The notes beneath the pieces were generated by a model. That model made no database searches. It was not told the origin of the DNA and was given only the letters and a program-made list of their open reading frames with translations. DNA of 64,000 nt from CAXMST01 sp963700785. GTDB lineage: Bacteria > Actinomycetota > Thermoleophilia > Solirubrobacterales > 70-9. This document shows positions 30,934 through 40,230 of the stretch, piece by piece. A program made the position numbers and the translations under genes. Position 1 is the stretch's first letter, and each line of letters opens with the position of its first letter. The stretch covers positions 62,001-126,000 of the forward strand of contig CAVOYZ010000012.1 in NCBI GenBank assembly GCA_963700785.1. Reading direction: 5' to 3'.

Positions 30934-33036
30934 TTGACTGAGTTCCTGACCGATTACGGCGTCCTGATCGCGCTCGTCTGCGCCGGCGCCGGCGTCCTCT
31001 ACGGGCTGCTCGTGACGCAGGCCCTGCTCGCGAAGTCCCCGGGGAATGATCGAATGCAGGAGATCTCCGGGGCGGTCCAGGAGGGCGCCCAGGCATATCT
31101 CAGGCGCCAGTACTCGATCATCGCCGCGGTGGCCATCCCGCTCGCGATCGCGATCGTCTTCCTGCAGAACGTCGAGACCGGGATCGGCTTCGTGATCGGC
31201 GGGATCCTGTCGGGGGCTGCGGGCTTCATCGGGATGAACGTCTCGGTCCGCGCCAACGCCCGCGTCGCCGAGGCGTCCCGCGGCGGTGTCGGGCCCGGCC
31301 TCGACGTCGCCTTCAAGGGCGGCTCGGTCACCGGCCTGCTGGTCGTCGGCCTGGCGCTGCTCGGCGTTGCCGGCTACTTCGGCGTTCTCGTGCTCGCCGA
31401 TCAGACCGACAAGGAGGCTGTCGACGCGCTGATCGGGCTCGGCTTCGGCGGCTCGCTGATCAGCGTCTTCGCCCGGCTCGGCGGCGGGATCTTCACCAAG
31501 GCCGCCGACGTCGGCGCCGATCTGGTCGGCAAGGTCGAAGCCGGGATTCCCGAGGACGACCCCCGGAACCCTGCCGTGATCGCCGACAACGTCGGCGACA
31601 ACGTCGGCGATTGCGCCGGCATGGCCGCCGACCTGTTCGAGACCTACGCGGTCACAGCGGTCGCGGTGATGCTGCTCGGCCTGCTCAGCTTCAACGTCGA
31701 GGTCTCGCGTGAGGTCGCGCTGTTCCCGCTGGTGATCGGCGGCGTCGCGATCCTCGCTTCGATCATCGGCGCGCTGAGCGTCAAGACCAGCACCGGCAAC
31801 GTCGAGGGCGCGCTCTACAAGGGCCTGATCGTCAGCGGCGTGATCAGCGCGGCGGCCTTCTACCCGGTCACCAACTGGCTGATGTCGGACCCGCTCGATC
31901 TCGGCGTGCTCGACCCGGGCAGCGCCCTGGCCGATGCCTCGGTCACCGGCCTCTGGATCTGCGCCCTGATCGGCATCGCCGTGACCGCCGGGCTGTTCGT
32001 GATCACCGACTACTACACGTCGACCAGGTTCCGCCCGGTCAGGACAATCGCCGAGGCCTCGCAGACCGGTCACGCGACCAACATCATTCAGGGTCTCGCC
32101 CAGGGGTTCCAGGCAACCGCCCTGCCGGCAATCCTGATCGCTGTGGCCGTCCTGGTCGCGAACGAGCTCGCCGGCGTCTATGGGATCGGCGTCGCGGTCA
32201 TGGGCCAGCTCTCGCTGACCGGATTGATCGTCGCGCTCGATGCGTTCGGCCCGATCACCGACAACGCCGGGGGCATTGCGGAGATGGCCGAGATGCCGCA
32301 GGAGGTCCGCGACGTGACCGACCCGCTCGACGCGGTCGGCAACACGACCAAGGCCGTGACCAAGGGCTACGCGATCGGTTCGGCGGTGCTCGCCGCGCTG
32401 GTGCTGTTCAAGGCCTTCCAGATCGAGCTCGACGAGGAGGCTGGGGAGGGCGGCGTTGCCGGCCTTGCGGGCCCCGACGGGTTCTTCGCGCTTGGCGATC
32501 CGGCGGTGCTGATCGGCCTGTTGATCGGCGGCATGATGGTCTATCTGTTCGCGGCGCTCTCGATCGAGGCCGTCGGCCGCGCCGGCGGCCAGGTGGTCGA
32601 GCAGGTGCGAAAGCAGTTCCGCGAACACCCGGGGATCATGGAGGGGACCGAGAAGCCCGACTACGGGGACACGGTCGCGATCGTGACTGCGTCGGCGCAG
32701 CGGGAGATGATCCTCCCATCGCTGATTCCGATCGTGATTCCGGTCGTCGTCGGGCTGATCAGCGCTCAGGCGCTCGGCGGCCTGCTGATCGGCGTGATCG
32801 TCGTCGGCTTCTTCGCCGCCGTCTCGATGACCGCGGGCGGCGGTGCCTGGGACAACGCGAAGAAGCTGATCGAGGACGGCGCCTACGGCGGCAAGGGCTC
32901 GGAGGCCCACGCTGCCTCGGTGACCGGCGACACGGTCGGCGATCCCTACAAGGACACGGCCGGTCCGGCGATCAACCCGATGATCAAGGTGGCGAACATC
33001 GTCGCCCTCCTGATGCTCCCGATCATCGCCCTGTAG
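30934..33036 (+). CDS. hppA: Membrane-bound proton-pumping pyrophosphatase
   Basis: 700 aa, about 16 membrane helices. It couples pyrophosphate hydrolysis to H+ export. The PPi/Mg site is visible as DVGADLVGKVE with DNVGDNVGDCAGMAADLFE, and a second acidic site near the C-terminus (GDTVGDPYKDTAGPA). GNTTKAVTKG carries Lys where K+-dependent pumps have Ala, so this should be the K+-independent H+-PPase type. TTG start with a good GGAGGG ribosome-binding site. It gives the cell an energy-saving proton pump run on biosynthetic PPi. Confidence 0.96.
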   Translation: MTEFLTDYGVLIALVCAGAGVLYGLLVTQALLAKSPGNDRMQEISGAVQEGAQAYLRRQYSIIAAVAIPLAIAIVFLQNVETGIGFVIGGILSGAAGFIGMNVSVRANARVAEASRGGVGPGLDVAFKGGSVTGLLVVGLALLGVAGYFGVLVLADQTDKEAVDALIGLGFGGSLISVFARLGGGIFTKAADVGADLVGKVEAGIPEDDPRNPAVIADNVGDNVGDCAGMAADLFETYAVTAVAVMLLGLLSFNVEVSREVALFPLVIGGVAILASIIGALSVKTSTGNVEGALYKGLIVSGVISAAAFYPVTNWLMSDPLDLGVLDPGSALADASVTGLWICALIGIAVTAGLFVITDYYTSTRFRPVRTIAEASQTGHATNIIQGLAQGFQATALPAILIAVAVLVANELAGVYGIGVAVMGQLSLTGLIVALDAFGPITDNAGGIAEMAEMPQEVRDVTDPLDAVGNTTKAVTKGYAIGSAVLAALVLFKAFQIELDEEAGEGGVAGLAGPDGFFALGDPAVLIGLLIGGMMVYLFAALSIEAVGRAGGQVVEQVRKQFREHPGIMEGTEKPDYGDTVAIVTASAQREMILPSLIPIVIPVVVGLISAQALGGLLIGVIVVGFFAAVSMTAGGGAWDNAKKLIEDGAYGGKGSEAHAASVTGDTVGDPYKDTAGPAINPMIKVANIVALLMLPIIAL

Positions 33037-33132
33037 CGCGGTACTCACCCTGCATGCACGACGGGCGGCCCGGCCGGGCCGCCCGTCGCCGTGCCGCCGC
33101 GAGCCGGCGCGCGTCGCCGATGCCCCGGCGAC

Positions 33133-33138
33133 TACGAT
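33133..33138 (+). promoter_or_regulatory. Candidate -10 TACGAT, leaderless start at 33145
   Basis: TACGAT, six bases, then GTG. Confidence 0.5.
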
Positions 33139-33144
33139 CGCCCG

Positions 33145-33594
33145 GTGTTCGTGCTCATCGTCGGTGTCGGTCGGGTCGGATCCTCGCTCGCGAGCAGGAT
33201 GCTCGACGCCGGCCACGAGGTCTCGTGCGTCGACGAGGACCCCGAGGCGCTCGCGCGGCTCGAGGCCGGGCTCGGGCGGGGCTGGGTCGAGTCGGGTGGC
33301 AGCTTCACCGTCGGACAGGGCCTCGAGCTGGACGCGCTGCTCGCCGCGGGGATCGAGCGTGCCGACGTGTTCATCGCCTCGACCAACGGTGACAACACCA
33401 ACATCGTGATCTCCCAGATCGCCCGCCGCCGGTACGAGATCCGGACCGTGATCGCTCGCGTCCTCGACCCGCTGCGGGCCGAGTGGTACGAGCGTCAGGG
33501 CGTGCGGACGATCAGCCCGACGCGGGTCGCGATCGAGATGCTCGACGAGGCGGTGCGCGACCCCGGATCGCCGTCGTCGGAGGCCGAGGGATGA
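33145..33594 (+). CDS. TrkA-N (RCK) domain protein, short subunit
   Basis: 149 aa, a lone regulatory nucleotide-binding (RCK-N) domain: VLIVGVGRVGSSLASRMLDAG followed by the ribose-binding acidic pair (CVDEDPE). It lacks the C-terminal TrkA-C domain. Such proteins gate K+ transporters by binding NAD(H) or ATP. The next gene encodes the longer partner with a 4-bp overlap, matching the paired CeoB/CeoC (TrkA) arrangement of mycobacteria. Confidence 0.85.
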   Translation: MFVLIVGVGRVGSSLASRMLDAGHEVSCVDEDPEALARLEAGLGRGWVESGGSFTVGQGLELDALLAAGIERADVFIASTNGDNTNIVISQIARRRYEIRTVIARVLDPLRAEWYERQGVRTISPTRVAIEMLDEAVRDPGSPSSEAEG

Positions 33595-34322
33595 CCAGCC
33601 CGCCTTCGCCGATGAGGATCCTCGTGATCGGGGCGGGGAAGGTCGGCTGGAACCTGACCCGGGAGCTGCTCGAGAAGGGTCACGACGTGAAGCTGGTCGA
33701 GCAGGACCGCGAGCGATTCCTCGTCGTCGAGCAGGAGCTCGAGCACCGGATCCTCTACGGCGATGCCTCCGAGCTCTGGGTGCTCGAGCGAGCCGGGATC
33801 GAAGCGGCCGACATGGTGATCGCGGTCACCGGTGACGATGAGGACAACCTGCTGATCTGCCAGGTCGCTCGCGAGAAGTACGCGGTCGACCGGATCATCG
33901 CCCGCTGCAACAACCCGCGCAACCGTCAGCACTTCGAGCTGCTCGACATCAAGCCGTACATCTCGGCCACGGACCTGATTCTGCGGCTGATCGAGCACGA
34001 GGTCCCGCGCTACGGGCTGATCCAGCTGCTCGATTTCCCCGAGCAGGGGCTGGAGATCATCGAGATGGCGCTCGGCGACGACTCGCCCGTGGTCGGCAAG
34101 CGAATCGGCGATCTCAGGATGCCGAGGGGGAGCCTGCTGATCTCGGTCTTGCGGGACGGTCGCGGTTTCGTGCCGAACCGGGACACGGAGCTGCTCCCCG
34201 GCGACGAGGTGCTGGCGGTGCTCGATCCCGAGCTCGAGCCGGAGCTGACCCGCTACCTGGGCGGGACCGATGACCCTGGGGCCGACGCCGGAGCCGACCA
34301 GCCGGCGCCCGCCGGTCGCTAG
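33591..34322 (+). CDS. TrkA family K+ transport regulator (TrkA-N + TrkA-C)
   Basis: 243 aa. The RCK-N domain (ILVIGAGKVGWNLTRELLEKG, GDASELWVLERAGI, VTGDDEDNLLICQVA) is followed by a TrkA-C domain (about 150-225: VVGKRIGDLRMPRGSLLISVL, ELLPGDEVLAVLD). It probably forms mixed rings with the preceding protein on a K+ channel or Trk/Ktr pump, but no such membrane subunit is in the window. Confidence 0.88.
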   Translation: MTSPPSPMRILVIGAGKVGWNLTRELLEKGHDVKLVEQDRERFLVVEQELEHRILYGDASELWVLERAGIEAADMVIAVTGDDEDNLLICQVAREKYAVDRIIARCNNPRNRQHFELLDIKPYISATDLILRLIEHEVPRYGLIQLLDFPEQGLEIIEMALGDDSPVVGKRIGDLRMPRGSLLISVLRDGRGFVPNRDTELLPGDEVLAVLDPELEPELTRYLGGTDDPGADAGADQPAPAGR

Positions 34323-34325
34323 CTT
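34320..34325 (+). promoter_or_regulatory. Candidate -10 TAGCTT, leaderless start at 34332
   Basis: TAGCTT, six bases, then ATG; its first base overlaps the stop codon of the TrkA gene. Confidence 0.45.
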
Positions 34326-34331
34326 CTGGGC

Positions 34332-35570
34332 ATGGCCGATCAGAGGGTCGACTACCTGTTGGTGGGGGGCGGACTCGCCGCAGCCCAGTGCGCGGCCGAG
34401 CTGCGCAAGCGTGGGGCGGAGGGGTCGATCATGCTCGTCGGCCGCGAGCCCGATCCCCCCTACGACCGGCCGCCGCTCTCGAAGGAGTACCTCCGGGGCG
34501 AGGGGCCTCGCGAGGAGTACCTCGCCCACGAGCGGTCCTGGTACGAGGACAACGACGTCGAGCTGCTGACCGCGACCAGCGTCATGGGTCTCGACAGCGA
34601 GCGCCGGATCGCCAAGCTTCAGGGCAAGCGGGAGGTCGAGTTCGGCAAGGCGCTGATCGCGACCGGGGCGATGGTCAACGTCCTCCGCGTCGAGGGGGCC
34701 CAGCTCGACGGGATCAACTACCTGCGCGCGTTCGGCAACTCCGACGCGATCCGCGAGGACGTCGCGACGGCCGATCACGTGGGCGTGATCGGCGGCAGCT
34801 ACATCGGTGCCGAGGTCGCCGCCTCGCTGACCGCCGGTGGCAAGTCCTGCACGATCGCGATGCTCGAGGAGGTGCTCCTCTCCCGCGTCTTCGGAGACGA
34901 GGTCGGCCGCTACTTCCACGAGCTGCTCGAGTCGAAGGGGATCCGGATCCTCGGCGGCGAGGAGCTGGACAGCCTGCTCGGCGATCAGCGGGTCAGCGGC
35001 GTGCGGACCAAGAGCGGCCTCGAGTTCGATGCGGACGCGGTCGTGATCGGCGCCGGCGTCAAGCCGGACGTGATGCTCGCCCAACGGGGCGGCCTCGAGG
35101 TCGATGACGGCATCGTCGTCGACTCGGGGCTCGAGACCTCGGTCGAGGGAATCTTCGCCGCCGGCGACTGCGCCCGGTACCCGGCCGAGCGCTTCGGCGG
35201 CAGCCTCCGCATCGAGCACTGGGACGTCGCCTTCCAGCAGGGTCGCCATGCCGCCCGCAGCATGATCGGTGACAAGCAGCCGTACGAGGTGATCCCTTAC
35301 TTCTTCAGCGACCTCGCGGACTGGGCCTCGCTCGAGTATGTCGGCTACGCGAAGGAGTGGGATCAGGTCGTCTTCCGCGGCGACCGCGAGGACGGGGCGT
35401 TCTCCGCCTGGTACCTGCGGGCGGGCAGGGTCGATGCCGCGCTCTCGGTCGGCCGTTCCGAGGATCTCGTCGAAGCTCGCCGGATGATCGAGGCGGCGGT
35501 GCCGCTGGACGATCCGGCGGCGCTCGGCGACCTCGGTTCGGACCTCGGCGAGATCGGCTCCGGCGGCTGA
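34332..35570 (+). CDS. NAD(P)/FAD-dependent ferredoxin reductase-like oxidoreductase
   Basis: 412 aa of the AIF/BphA4 (pyridine nucleotide-disulfide reductase) family without redox cysteines. FAD motif LLVGGGLAAAQCAAELRKRG, then PPYDRPPLSKEYLRG, NAD motif VGVIGGSYIGAEVAASLTAG and the second FAD motif IFAAGDCARYP. A C-terminal domain holds WDVAFQQGRHAARSM and a Trp-containing WASLEYVG. Such enzymes pass electrons from NAD(P)H to a ferredoxin or rubredoxin; no oxygenase partner adjoins. Confidence 0.88.
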   Translation: MADQRVDYLLVGGGLAAAQCAAELRKRGAEGSIMLVGREPDPPYDRPPLSKEYLRGEGPREEYLAHERSWYEDNDVELLTATSVMGLDSERRIAKLQGKREVEFGKALIATGAMVNVLRVEGAQLDGINYLRAFGNSDAIREDVATADHVGVIGGSYIGAEVAASLTAGGKSCTIAMLEEVLLSRVFGDEVGRYFHELLESKGIRILGGEELDSLLGDQRVSGVRTKSGLEFDADAVVIGAGVKPDVMLAQRGGLEVDDGIVVDSGLETSVEGIFAAGDCARYPAERFGGSLRIEHWDVAFQQGRHAARSMIGDKQPYEVIPYFFSDLADWASLEYVGYAKEWDQVVFRGDREDGAFSAWYLRAGRVDAALSVGRSEDLVEARRMIEAAVPLDDPAALGDLGSDLGEIGSGG

Positions 35571-35627
35571 CAACGCTCGATCCCGGCGGCTATCGTTTCC
35601 TGCCCCGGCGGCTCGCCGGGGCGGCGA

Positions 35628-35699
35628 TGGGGATTGGTGTAATCGGCAGCACGCGAGCTTCTGGTGTTCGTAGTCTAGGTTCGAGTCCTAGATCCCCAG
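35628..35699 (+). tRNA. tRNA-Gln(CTG)
   Basis: 72 nt. Acceptor TGGGGAT pairs with ATCCCCA and the discriminator is G. The D stem is GTG/CAC. The anticodon stem CGAGC/GTTCG (one G-T) encloses loop TTCTGGT, giving anticodon CTG. The T stem CTAGG/CCTAG has the standard TTCGAGT loop. The U1-A72 weak first pair and the TGGGG start are typical bacterial tRNA-Gln identity features. CCA is not encoded. Confidence 0.95.
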
Positions 35700-35756
35700 T
35701 TCTCCCGGCGCGGCACTCGGCAGGGTCGGGCCGCGACGGCCGTTACCCTGCAGAGG

Positions 35757-36461
35757 ATGAACGTTCGAGTCAGCCTGCTGCTCGCGGTCGGCGTGGCCGC
35801 TGCCCTGTTAGCCGGCGGCTGCGGCGGCGACGACTCGGCGCCGGTCGAGACGATCAGCACGACTGCGACCGACTCGACGGGAGCCGCTGCCGGCGCCCTC
35901 GCGCAGTCGGAGGTGATCGCCGAGCTCGATTCGCGCTGCGCCGAGGCCAACGCTGCGATCGCCGGCCTCACGGCGGGGCCGGCGGGCGAGGACCTCGCCC
36001 TGCTGGCCACCCAGGAGGAGCAGATCACGCGCGGGCTGCTGGTCAGCATCAATGAGCTCAACTCCCCGGATGATCCCGACGGCTCGCTCGGCCGCTACGC
36101 CGCGGCGCTGCGCAAGCAGGCCTCGATCAACTCCCAGCGCCAGCAGGCGGCGCAGTCGGGGGACACCGAGACCTATGACGCTCTCGGCGGCGAGCTGGCG
36201 CAGGCGAAGGCCGACGGCAGGGCCGCAGCCGAGGAGTACGGCTTCGAGGAGTGCGGCCAGGAGGGAACCGCGCTCGATCCCAGCACCTCCGGGGGCTCGG
36301 GAGGGTCCGCCGCGCCCGCGCCCGCGCCCGCGCCTGCTCCGGCGCCCGCGCCTGCTCCGGCGCCCGCGCCCCCGAGCGGTGGTACCGGCGGCGGCACCGG
36401 TGGTGGCGGCTCCGGCTCCGGCGGCGGCGGCGGTAGCTCCGGCGGCGTCAGCCCCGGCTGA
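35757..36461 (+). CDS. Putative lipoprotein with Ala-Pro and Gly-rich tail
   Basis: 234 aa. Signal peptide with lipobox (ALLAGGCGGDD), so likely lipid-anchored outside the membrane. A Thr/Ser linker is followed by a helical domain (~45-165) with two Cys (LDSRCAEAN, GFEECGQEG) that may form a disulfide, then a tail of Ala-Pro repeats and Gly-Ser runs (~170-234). The Ala-Pro stretch is encoded by repeated GCGCCC-type hexamers. Such a rigid-plus-flexible tail suggests cell-wall spanning. Function unknown. It follows tRNA-Gln by 57 bp; TACCCT lies seven bases before the ATG. Confidence 0.65.
   Translation: MNVRVSLLLAVGVAAALLAGGCGGDDSAPVETISTTATDSTGAAAGALAQSEVIAELDSRCAEANAAIAGLTAGPAGEDLALLATQEEQITRGLLVSINELNSPDDPDGSLGRYAAALRKQASINSQRQQAAQSGDTETYDALGGELAQAKADGRAAAEEYGFEECGQEGTALDPSTSGGSGGSAAPAPAPAPAPAPAPAPAPAPPSGGTGGGTGGGGSGSGGGGGSSGGVSPG
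36300..36440 (+). repeat. Low-complexity coding repeats (Ala-Pro, then Gly-Ser)
   Basis: Tandem GCGCCC/GCTCCG-type hexamers coding for alternating Ala-Pro, followed by GGT/GGC-rich Gly-Ser codons, within the lipoprotein gene. Likely to vary in copy number between strains. Confidence 0.6.
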
Positions 36462-36510
36462 GGACGCGCGAAGCCGGCCGGGCGCGCCGGCCAGGGCGCT
36501 GATCGAGGAT

Positions 36511-38454
36511 CTAGGCGGCCGACCTGCCCTGCCAGCTCCCATAGAGGCGAGCGTACGCACCGCCCGCCTCGAGCAGCTCGTCGTGGGTGCCACTCTCGAC
36601 GATCCGGCCCCCGTCGAGCACCACGATCCTCGCCGCGTTGCGGATCGTCGATAGACGATGGGCGATGACGATCGCCGTACGGCCCGCGAGCAGCCGCCGC
36701 AGCCCCTGCTCGATCCGGCGCTCGGTGCGGACGTCGACGTTCGAGGTCGCCTCGTCGAGGATCAGGATCCGCGGCTCGGCCAGCAGCGCGCGAGCGAAGG
36801 CGATCATCTGGCGCTCACCCGCAGAGAGCTGAGAGCCGCGCTCGCCGACCTCGGTATCGAGGCCCTCGGGGAGCGCCGCCAGCATCTCCTCGGCGCCGAC
36901 CGCCGCAAGCGCGGCCTCGATCTCCTCGGTCGCCGCCTCCGGCCTGCCGAAGGCGACGTTGTCGCGGATCGTGCCGCTGAACAGGAACCCCTCCTGAGGC
37001 ACGATCCCGAGCTGGCTGCGGAGCGCCTCGGCGGAGAGCTCGCGGACATCGATGCCGTCGACGGTCAGCCTGCCGCGCTGCGGATCGTAGAAGCGGGCGA
37101 TCAACTTCGCCAGGGTCGACTTCCCGGCGCCGGTCTCGCCGACCAGCGCCACGGTCTGCCCCGGCAGCATCGTCAGGTCGATGTCCTGCAGCGCCCAGCC
37201 GGGCTCCGGCTCGGGCGCCCCGGGGTCGGGGGGGACGGCGTCCGGCTGGGCCGCGAGCGCCCGCCGGGCGTCCTCGGCGTAGGAGAACCAGACCCCCTCG
37301 AGCCTGATCTCGCCCCGGATCTCCCCGGGGTCGATCGCGTCGGGGGCGTCGGCGGTGTCGGGGCGGGTGTCGAGCAGGTCGAAGATCTTGTCGAGCGCCG
37401 CCATTCCCTGCTGGTAGGTCGTGTAGAGCTGGCTGATCTGCTGGATCGGATCGAAGAACGTCGCCAGGTAGCCGACGAACGAGATCAGGATGCCGATCTC
37501 GACCTGGCCGTCGATCACCTGATAGCCGCCGAACAGGAGGATCGCGGCGGTGCCGATCGAGCTCAGCAGCTCGACCGACGGGAAGTAGCTGGCGTTCAGG
37601 TAGACCGTCCGCAGGTTGGCCAGGCGGTTCTCCTCGTTGAGCCGGTCCATCTCCTCGATGTGGCGCGGCTCCTGACCGAAGCTGCGGACGACGCGGACGC
37701 CGCTCAGCGTCTCCTGCAGGTAGGCGGTGATGTTGGCGATCTTCTCGCGGGTCAGCCGGTAGGCGCCCGCCGAGGCGATCCTGAAGACGATGCTGGCGAG
37801 CGCCAGCAGCGGGAAGGTGAGGAAGGTGATCAGGGCGAGCTGGACGTCGAGGACGAGCAGGATCACGACCACTCCGATCAGCGTCAGCGTGCTCGAGAAC
37901 AGGGTCACGATGCCGTCGGTGACGAGCTGATCGAGCGCCTGCACGTCATTGGTCATGCGCGAGATCAAGACCCCGGGGCGGTTGCGCGTGTAGAAGCCGA
38001 TCGACATCGCCTGCAGGTGCTCGTAGATCCGCTCGCGCAGATCCTGCAGGGCCCGCTGGCCGATCCATCCGACCAGGTAGGTCTGCACGTAGCCGGCGGC
38101 CCAGAGCGCCGCGGCCGAGACCAGGAAGACGATCACGATCACCGTCAGCGCGCCCGAGTCGCCGGCGACGATCCCGTCGTCGACCGCCCGGCCGGCCAGA
38201 TACGGCGGCGCCAGCGCTGCCGCCGTCGCCACCAGCAGGGCGCCGAACATCAACGCCACCCGGGCCCGGTAGGGGCGCAGGAGCCCGAGCATCCAGCGAA
38301 CCTTGCGGGCCCGCTGATCCTCGCCGCGCAGGATCCGCCAGAGGTCGCGGAACAGGTAGTAGGCGCCCTGCATCCCCTCGGTCGTCTCCGGCGTGCCCCG
38401 GTCCCCTTGCGGCTCGCGCCCGCGGTCGGCGCGCTTCGGTCTCCAGCGGCTCAC
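36511..38454 (-). CDS. ABC exporter half-transporter, catalytically competent subunit
   Basis: 647 aa: six-helix exporter domain (~60-350) plus ATPase domain (~400-640). Walker A GETGAGKST, Q-loop IVPQEGFLFS, Walker B with catalytic Glu (ILILDEATSNVD) and H-loop AHRLSTI are canonical, but the signature reads LSAGER instead of LSGGQ. Its partner, encoded just upstream with a 4-bp overlap, has the opposite defects, so together they form an asymmetric heterodimer with one working and one degenerate ATP site, like TM287/288 or BmrCD multidrug exporters. The N-terminal ~30 residues are a charged extension. Confidence 0.92.
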   Translation of the reverse strand: MSRWRPKRADRGREPQGDRGTPETTEGMQGAYYLFRDLWRILRGEDQRARKVRWMLGLLRPYRARVALMFGALLVATAAALAPPYLAGRAVDDGIVAGDSGALTVIVIVFLVSAAALWAAGYVQTYLVGWIGQRALQDLRERIYEHLQAMSIGFYTRNRPGVLISRMTNDVQALDQLVTDGIVTLFSSTLTLIGVVVILLVLDVQLALITFLTFPLLALASIVFRIASAGAYRLTREKIANITAYLQETLSGVRVVRSFGQEPRHIEEMDRLNEENRLANLRTVYLNASYFPSVELLSSIGTAAILLFGGYQVIDGQVEIGILISFVGYLATFFDPIQQISQLYTTYQQGMAALDKIFDLLDTRPDTADAPDAIDPGEIRGEIRLEGVWFSYAEDARRALAAQPDAVPPDPGAPEPEPGWALQDIDLTMLPGQTVALVGETGAGKSTLAKLIARFYDPQRGRLTVDGIDVRELSAEALRSQLGIVPQEGFLFSGTIRDNVAFGRPEAATEEIEAALAAVGAEEMLAALPEGLDTEVGERGSQLSAGERQMIAFARALLAEPRILILDEATSNVDVRTERRIEQGLRRLLAGRTAIVIAHRLSTIRNAARIVVLDGGRIVESGTHDELLEAGGAYARLYGSWQGRSAA

Positions 38455-40220
38455 AGCTTCGCCACCTCCTCGCGCTCCTCGAGATCGCGCTGCAGGAAGG
38501 TCGTGTCGGCGAACCCGTGGTCGGCGATCTCCCGGTAGAGCTCGCAGCGGTCGAGCAGCTCGTCGTGGCTGCCGCGGTCGACGAGCCGGCCGCGGTCCAT
38601 GACCACGACCTCGTCGGCGAGCGAGATCGTCGAGAGCCGGTGGGCGACGATGAAGGTCGTCCGGCCCTCGAGCGCTTCGCTCAGCCCGCGCTTGATCTCG
38701 GCCTCCGTCTGCGCGTCGACCGACGAGGTCGCGTCATCGAGGATCAGGATCCGTGGGTCCGCCAGCAGCGCCCGGGCGATCGCGATCCGCTGACGCTGCC
38801 CGCCGGAGAGGGTCAAGCCGCGCTCGCCGACGATCGTCGCGTAGCCGTCGGGCAGGCGGTCGATGAAGTCGTGGGCCTGCGCGCGCCGCGCGGCGAGCTC
38901 GATCTGCTCGGCCGTCGCCGAGGGGTTCGCGTAGGCGATGTTGTCGGCCACCGTGGCGCTGAACAGGAAGCTGTCATCGGCGACGAAGGCGATCTCGCTC
39001 CGCAGCGACTCGAGCTCCACCTGGCGCAGGTCGGCGCCGTCGATCCGGACGGTGCCCCCGGTCGGGTCATAGAGCCGGGCGAGCAGCGCCACCAGGCTCG
39101 TCTTGCCCGAGCCGCTTGGCCCGACCAGCGCGATCACCCGGCCCGCATCGACGTCGAGGTCGACCTCACTCAGCGCCTCCTCGGCTCCGGCGTACTGCAG
39201 CGAGACTTGGTCGATCTCGATCCTGCCGCCGCCGGCCGGCAGCGGCTCAGCGCCGGGGGCCGAGCTGATCGTCGGCTCGCGGTCGAGCACCTCGAACAGC
39301 CGGTTGCCGGAGGCGATCGCCCGCTGCGACATGCCGAGGGCGATTCCCAGGGTCCGCATCGGGCCGGTCAGCATCACGACATAGGTGTAGAAGGCGGTGA
39401 ACTCGCCCAGCGTCAGGCTCCCGTTGATCACCTGGTTGCCGCCGACGAGCAGTACCACCGCCAGTCCGAAGTTCGGCAGAAAGCCGATCAGGGGGTTGTA
39501 GAAGGCGCGCAGCCGGGTCGAGTAGACGTTCTGATCGAAGACCCGGTTGACCGAGCGGCGGAAGCGGCGCAGCATGTGCTCCTCGCGGGCGAACGCCTTG
39601 ATCACCCTGACGCCCGAGACCGACTCCTCGGCCTCGGCGGTCAGCTCGGCGATCCGCTGCTGGACCTCCTGCAGGGCCGGCCGCGACTGGCGGTTGTAGC
39701 GCGATGCCGTCCAGACGACGATCGGCACCGGGGCCAGCGCCAGCAGCGCCAGGGCCGGCTGCACGATGATCATCACCACGCCGACCAGCGTGATCGTGAG
39801 GAAGTTCTGGGTGAGGAAGATCAGGCCGTAGCCGAGGAAGAAGCGGATCGACTGCAGATCTACGGTCGCCCTCGACATCAGCTGCCCGGTCTGCTGGGTG
39901 TCGAAGAAGCCGAGCTCGAGCGCCTGCAGGTGGCGGTAGATCCGCGAGCGCAGGTCGAACTCGACCGCGAGCGAGACCTTGCCCGCAATCACCCGGCGGG
40001 TGACGGTCAGGCCGAGGCGGAGGATCCCGGCGCCGACGACCGCCGCGGCAAGCGGCAGCAGCTCGGCCCGGTCACCGGCCGTGATCGCGTCGATCGCGGT
40101 GCCGATCAGCCACGGGATCAGCACGGTGATGCCCATCGCGGCCCAGGCGAGCACCAGCGACCCGATCACGCCCCTGCGGTAGGGGCGCAGGAAGGAGAGC
40201 AGGCGCCTGAAGGTGATCAT
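38451..40220 (-). CDS. ABC exporter half-transporter, degenerate-site subunit
   Basis: 589 aa: exporter membrane domain (~15-300) then ATPase domain. Walker A GPSGSGKTS and signature LSGGQ are standard, but Walker B ends ILILDDATSSVD (catalytic Glu replaced by Asp) and the Q-loop reads FVADDSFLFS without the Gln. These changes mark the non-hydrolysing site of heterodimeric exporters. First gene of the operon; its ATG lies 11 bases after a TATAGT -10 overlapped by a palindrome (40231-40249). The substrate is unknown (drug or lipid). Confidence 0.92.
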   Translation of the reverse strand: MITFRRLLSFLRPYRRGVIGSLVLAWAAMGITVLIPWLIGTAIDAITAGDRAELLPLAAAVVGAGILRLGLTVTRRVIAGKVSLAVEFDLRSRIYRHLQALELGFFDTQQTGQLMSRATVDLQSIRFFLGYGLIFLTQNFLTITLVGVVMIIVQPALALLALAPVPIVVWTASRYNRQSRPALQEVQQRIAELTAEAEESVSGVRVIKAFAREEHMLRRFRRSVNRVFDQNVYSTRLRAFYNPLIGFLPNFGLAVVLLVGGNQVINGSLTLGEFTAFYTYVVMLTGPMRTLGIALGMSQRAIASGNRLFEVLDREPTISSAPGAEPLPAGGGRIEIDQVSLQYAGAEEALSEVDLDVDAGRVIALVGPSGSGKTSLVALLARLYDPTGGTVRIDGADLRQVELESLRSEIAFVADDSFLFSATVADNIAYANPSATAEQIELAARRAQAHDFIDRLPDGYATIVGERGLTLSGGQRQRIAIARALLADPRILILDDATSSVDAQTEAEIKRGLSEALEGRTTFIVAHRLSTISLADEVVVMDRGRLVDRGSHDELLDRCELYREIADHGFADTTFLQRDLEEREEVAKL

Positions 40221-40230
40221 CGAGGGCCGA

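Noticed and set aside
30860..30934. hppA leader as a known riboswitch
   Set aside because: Too short, one simple stem, and no conserved aptamer core recognised.
28549..33216. Very long minus-strand frames (762 and 789 aa)
   Set aside because: Shadows of rex, the YbdK ligase and hppA; low-complexity Asp/Arg/His runs, no domains.
36300..36440. Tandem hexamer repeats as a possible CRISPR or satellite
   Set aside because: They are in-frame Ala-Pro and Gly-Ser codons of a lipoprotein tail; no spacer structure.
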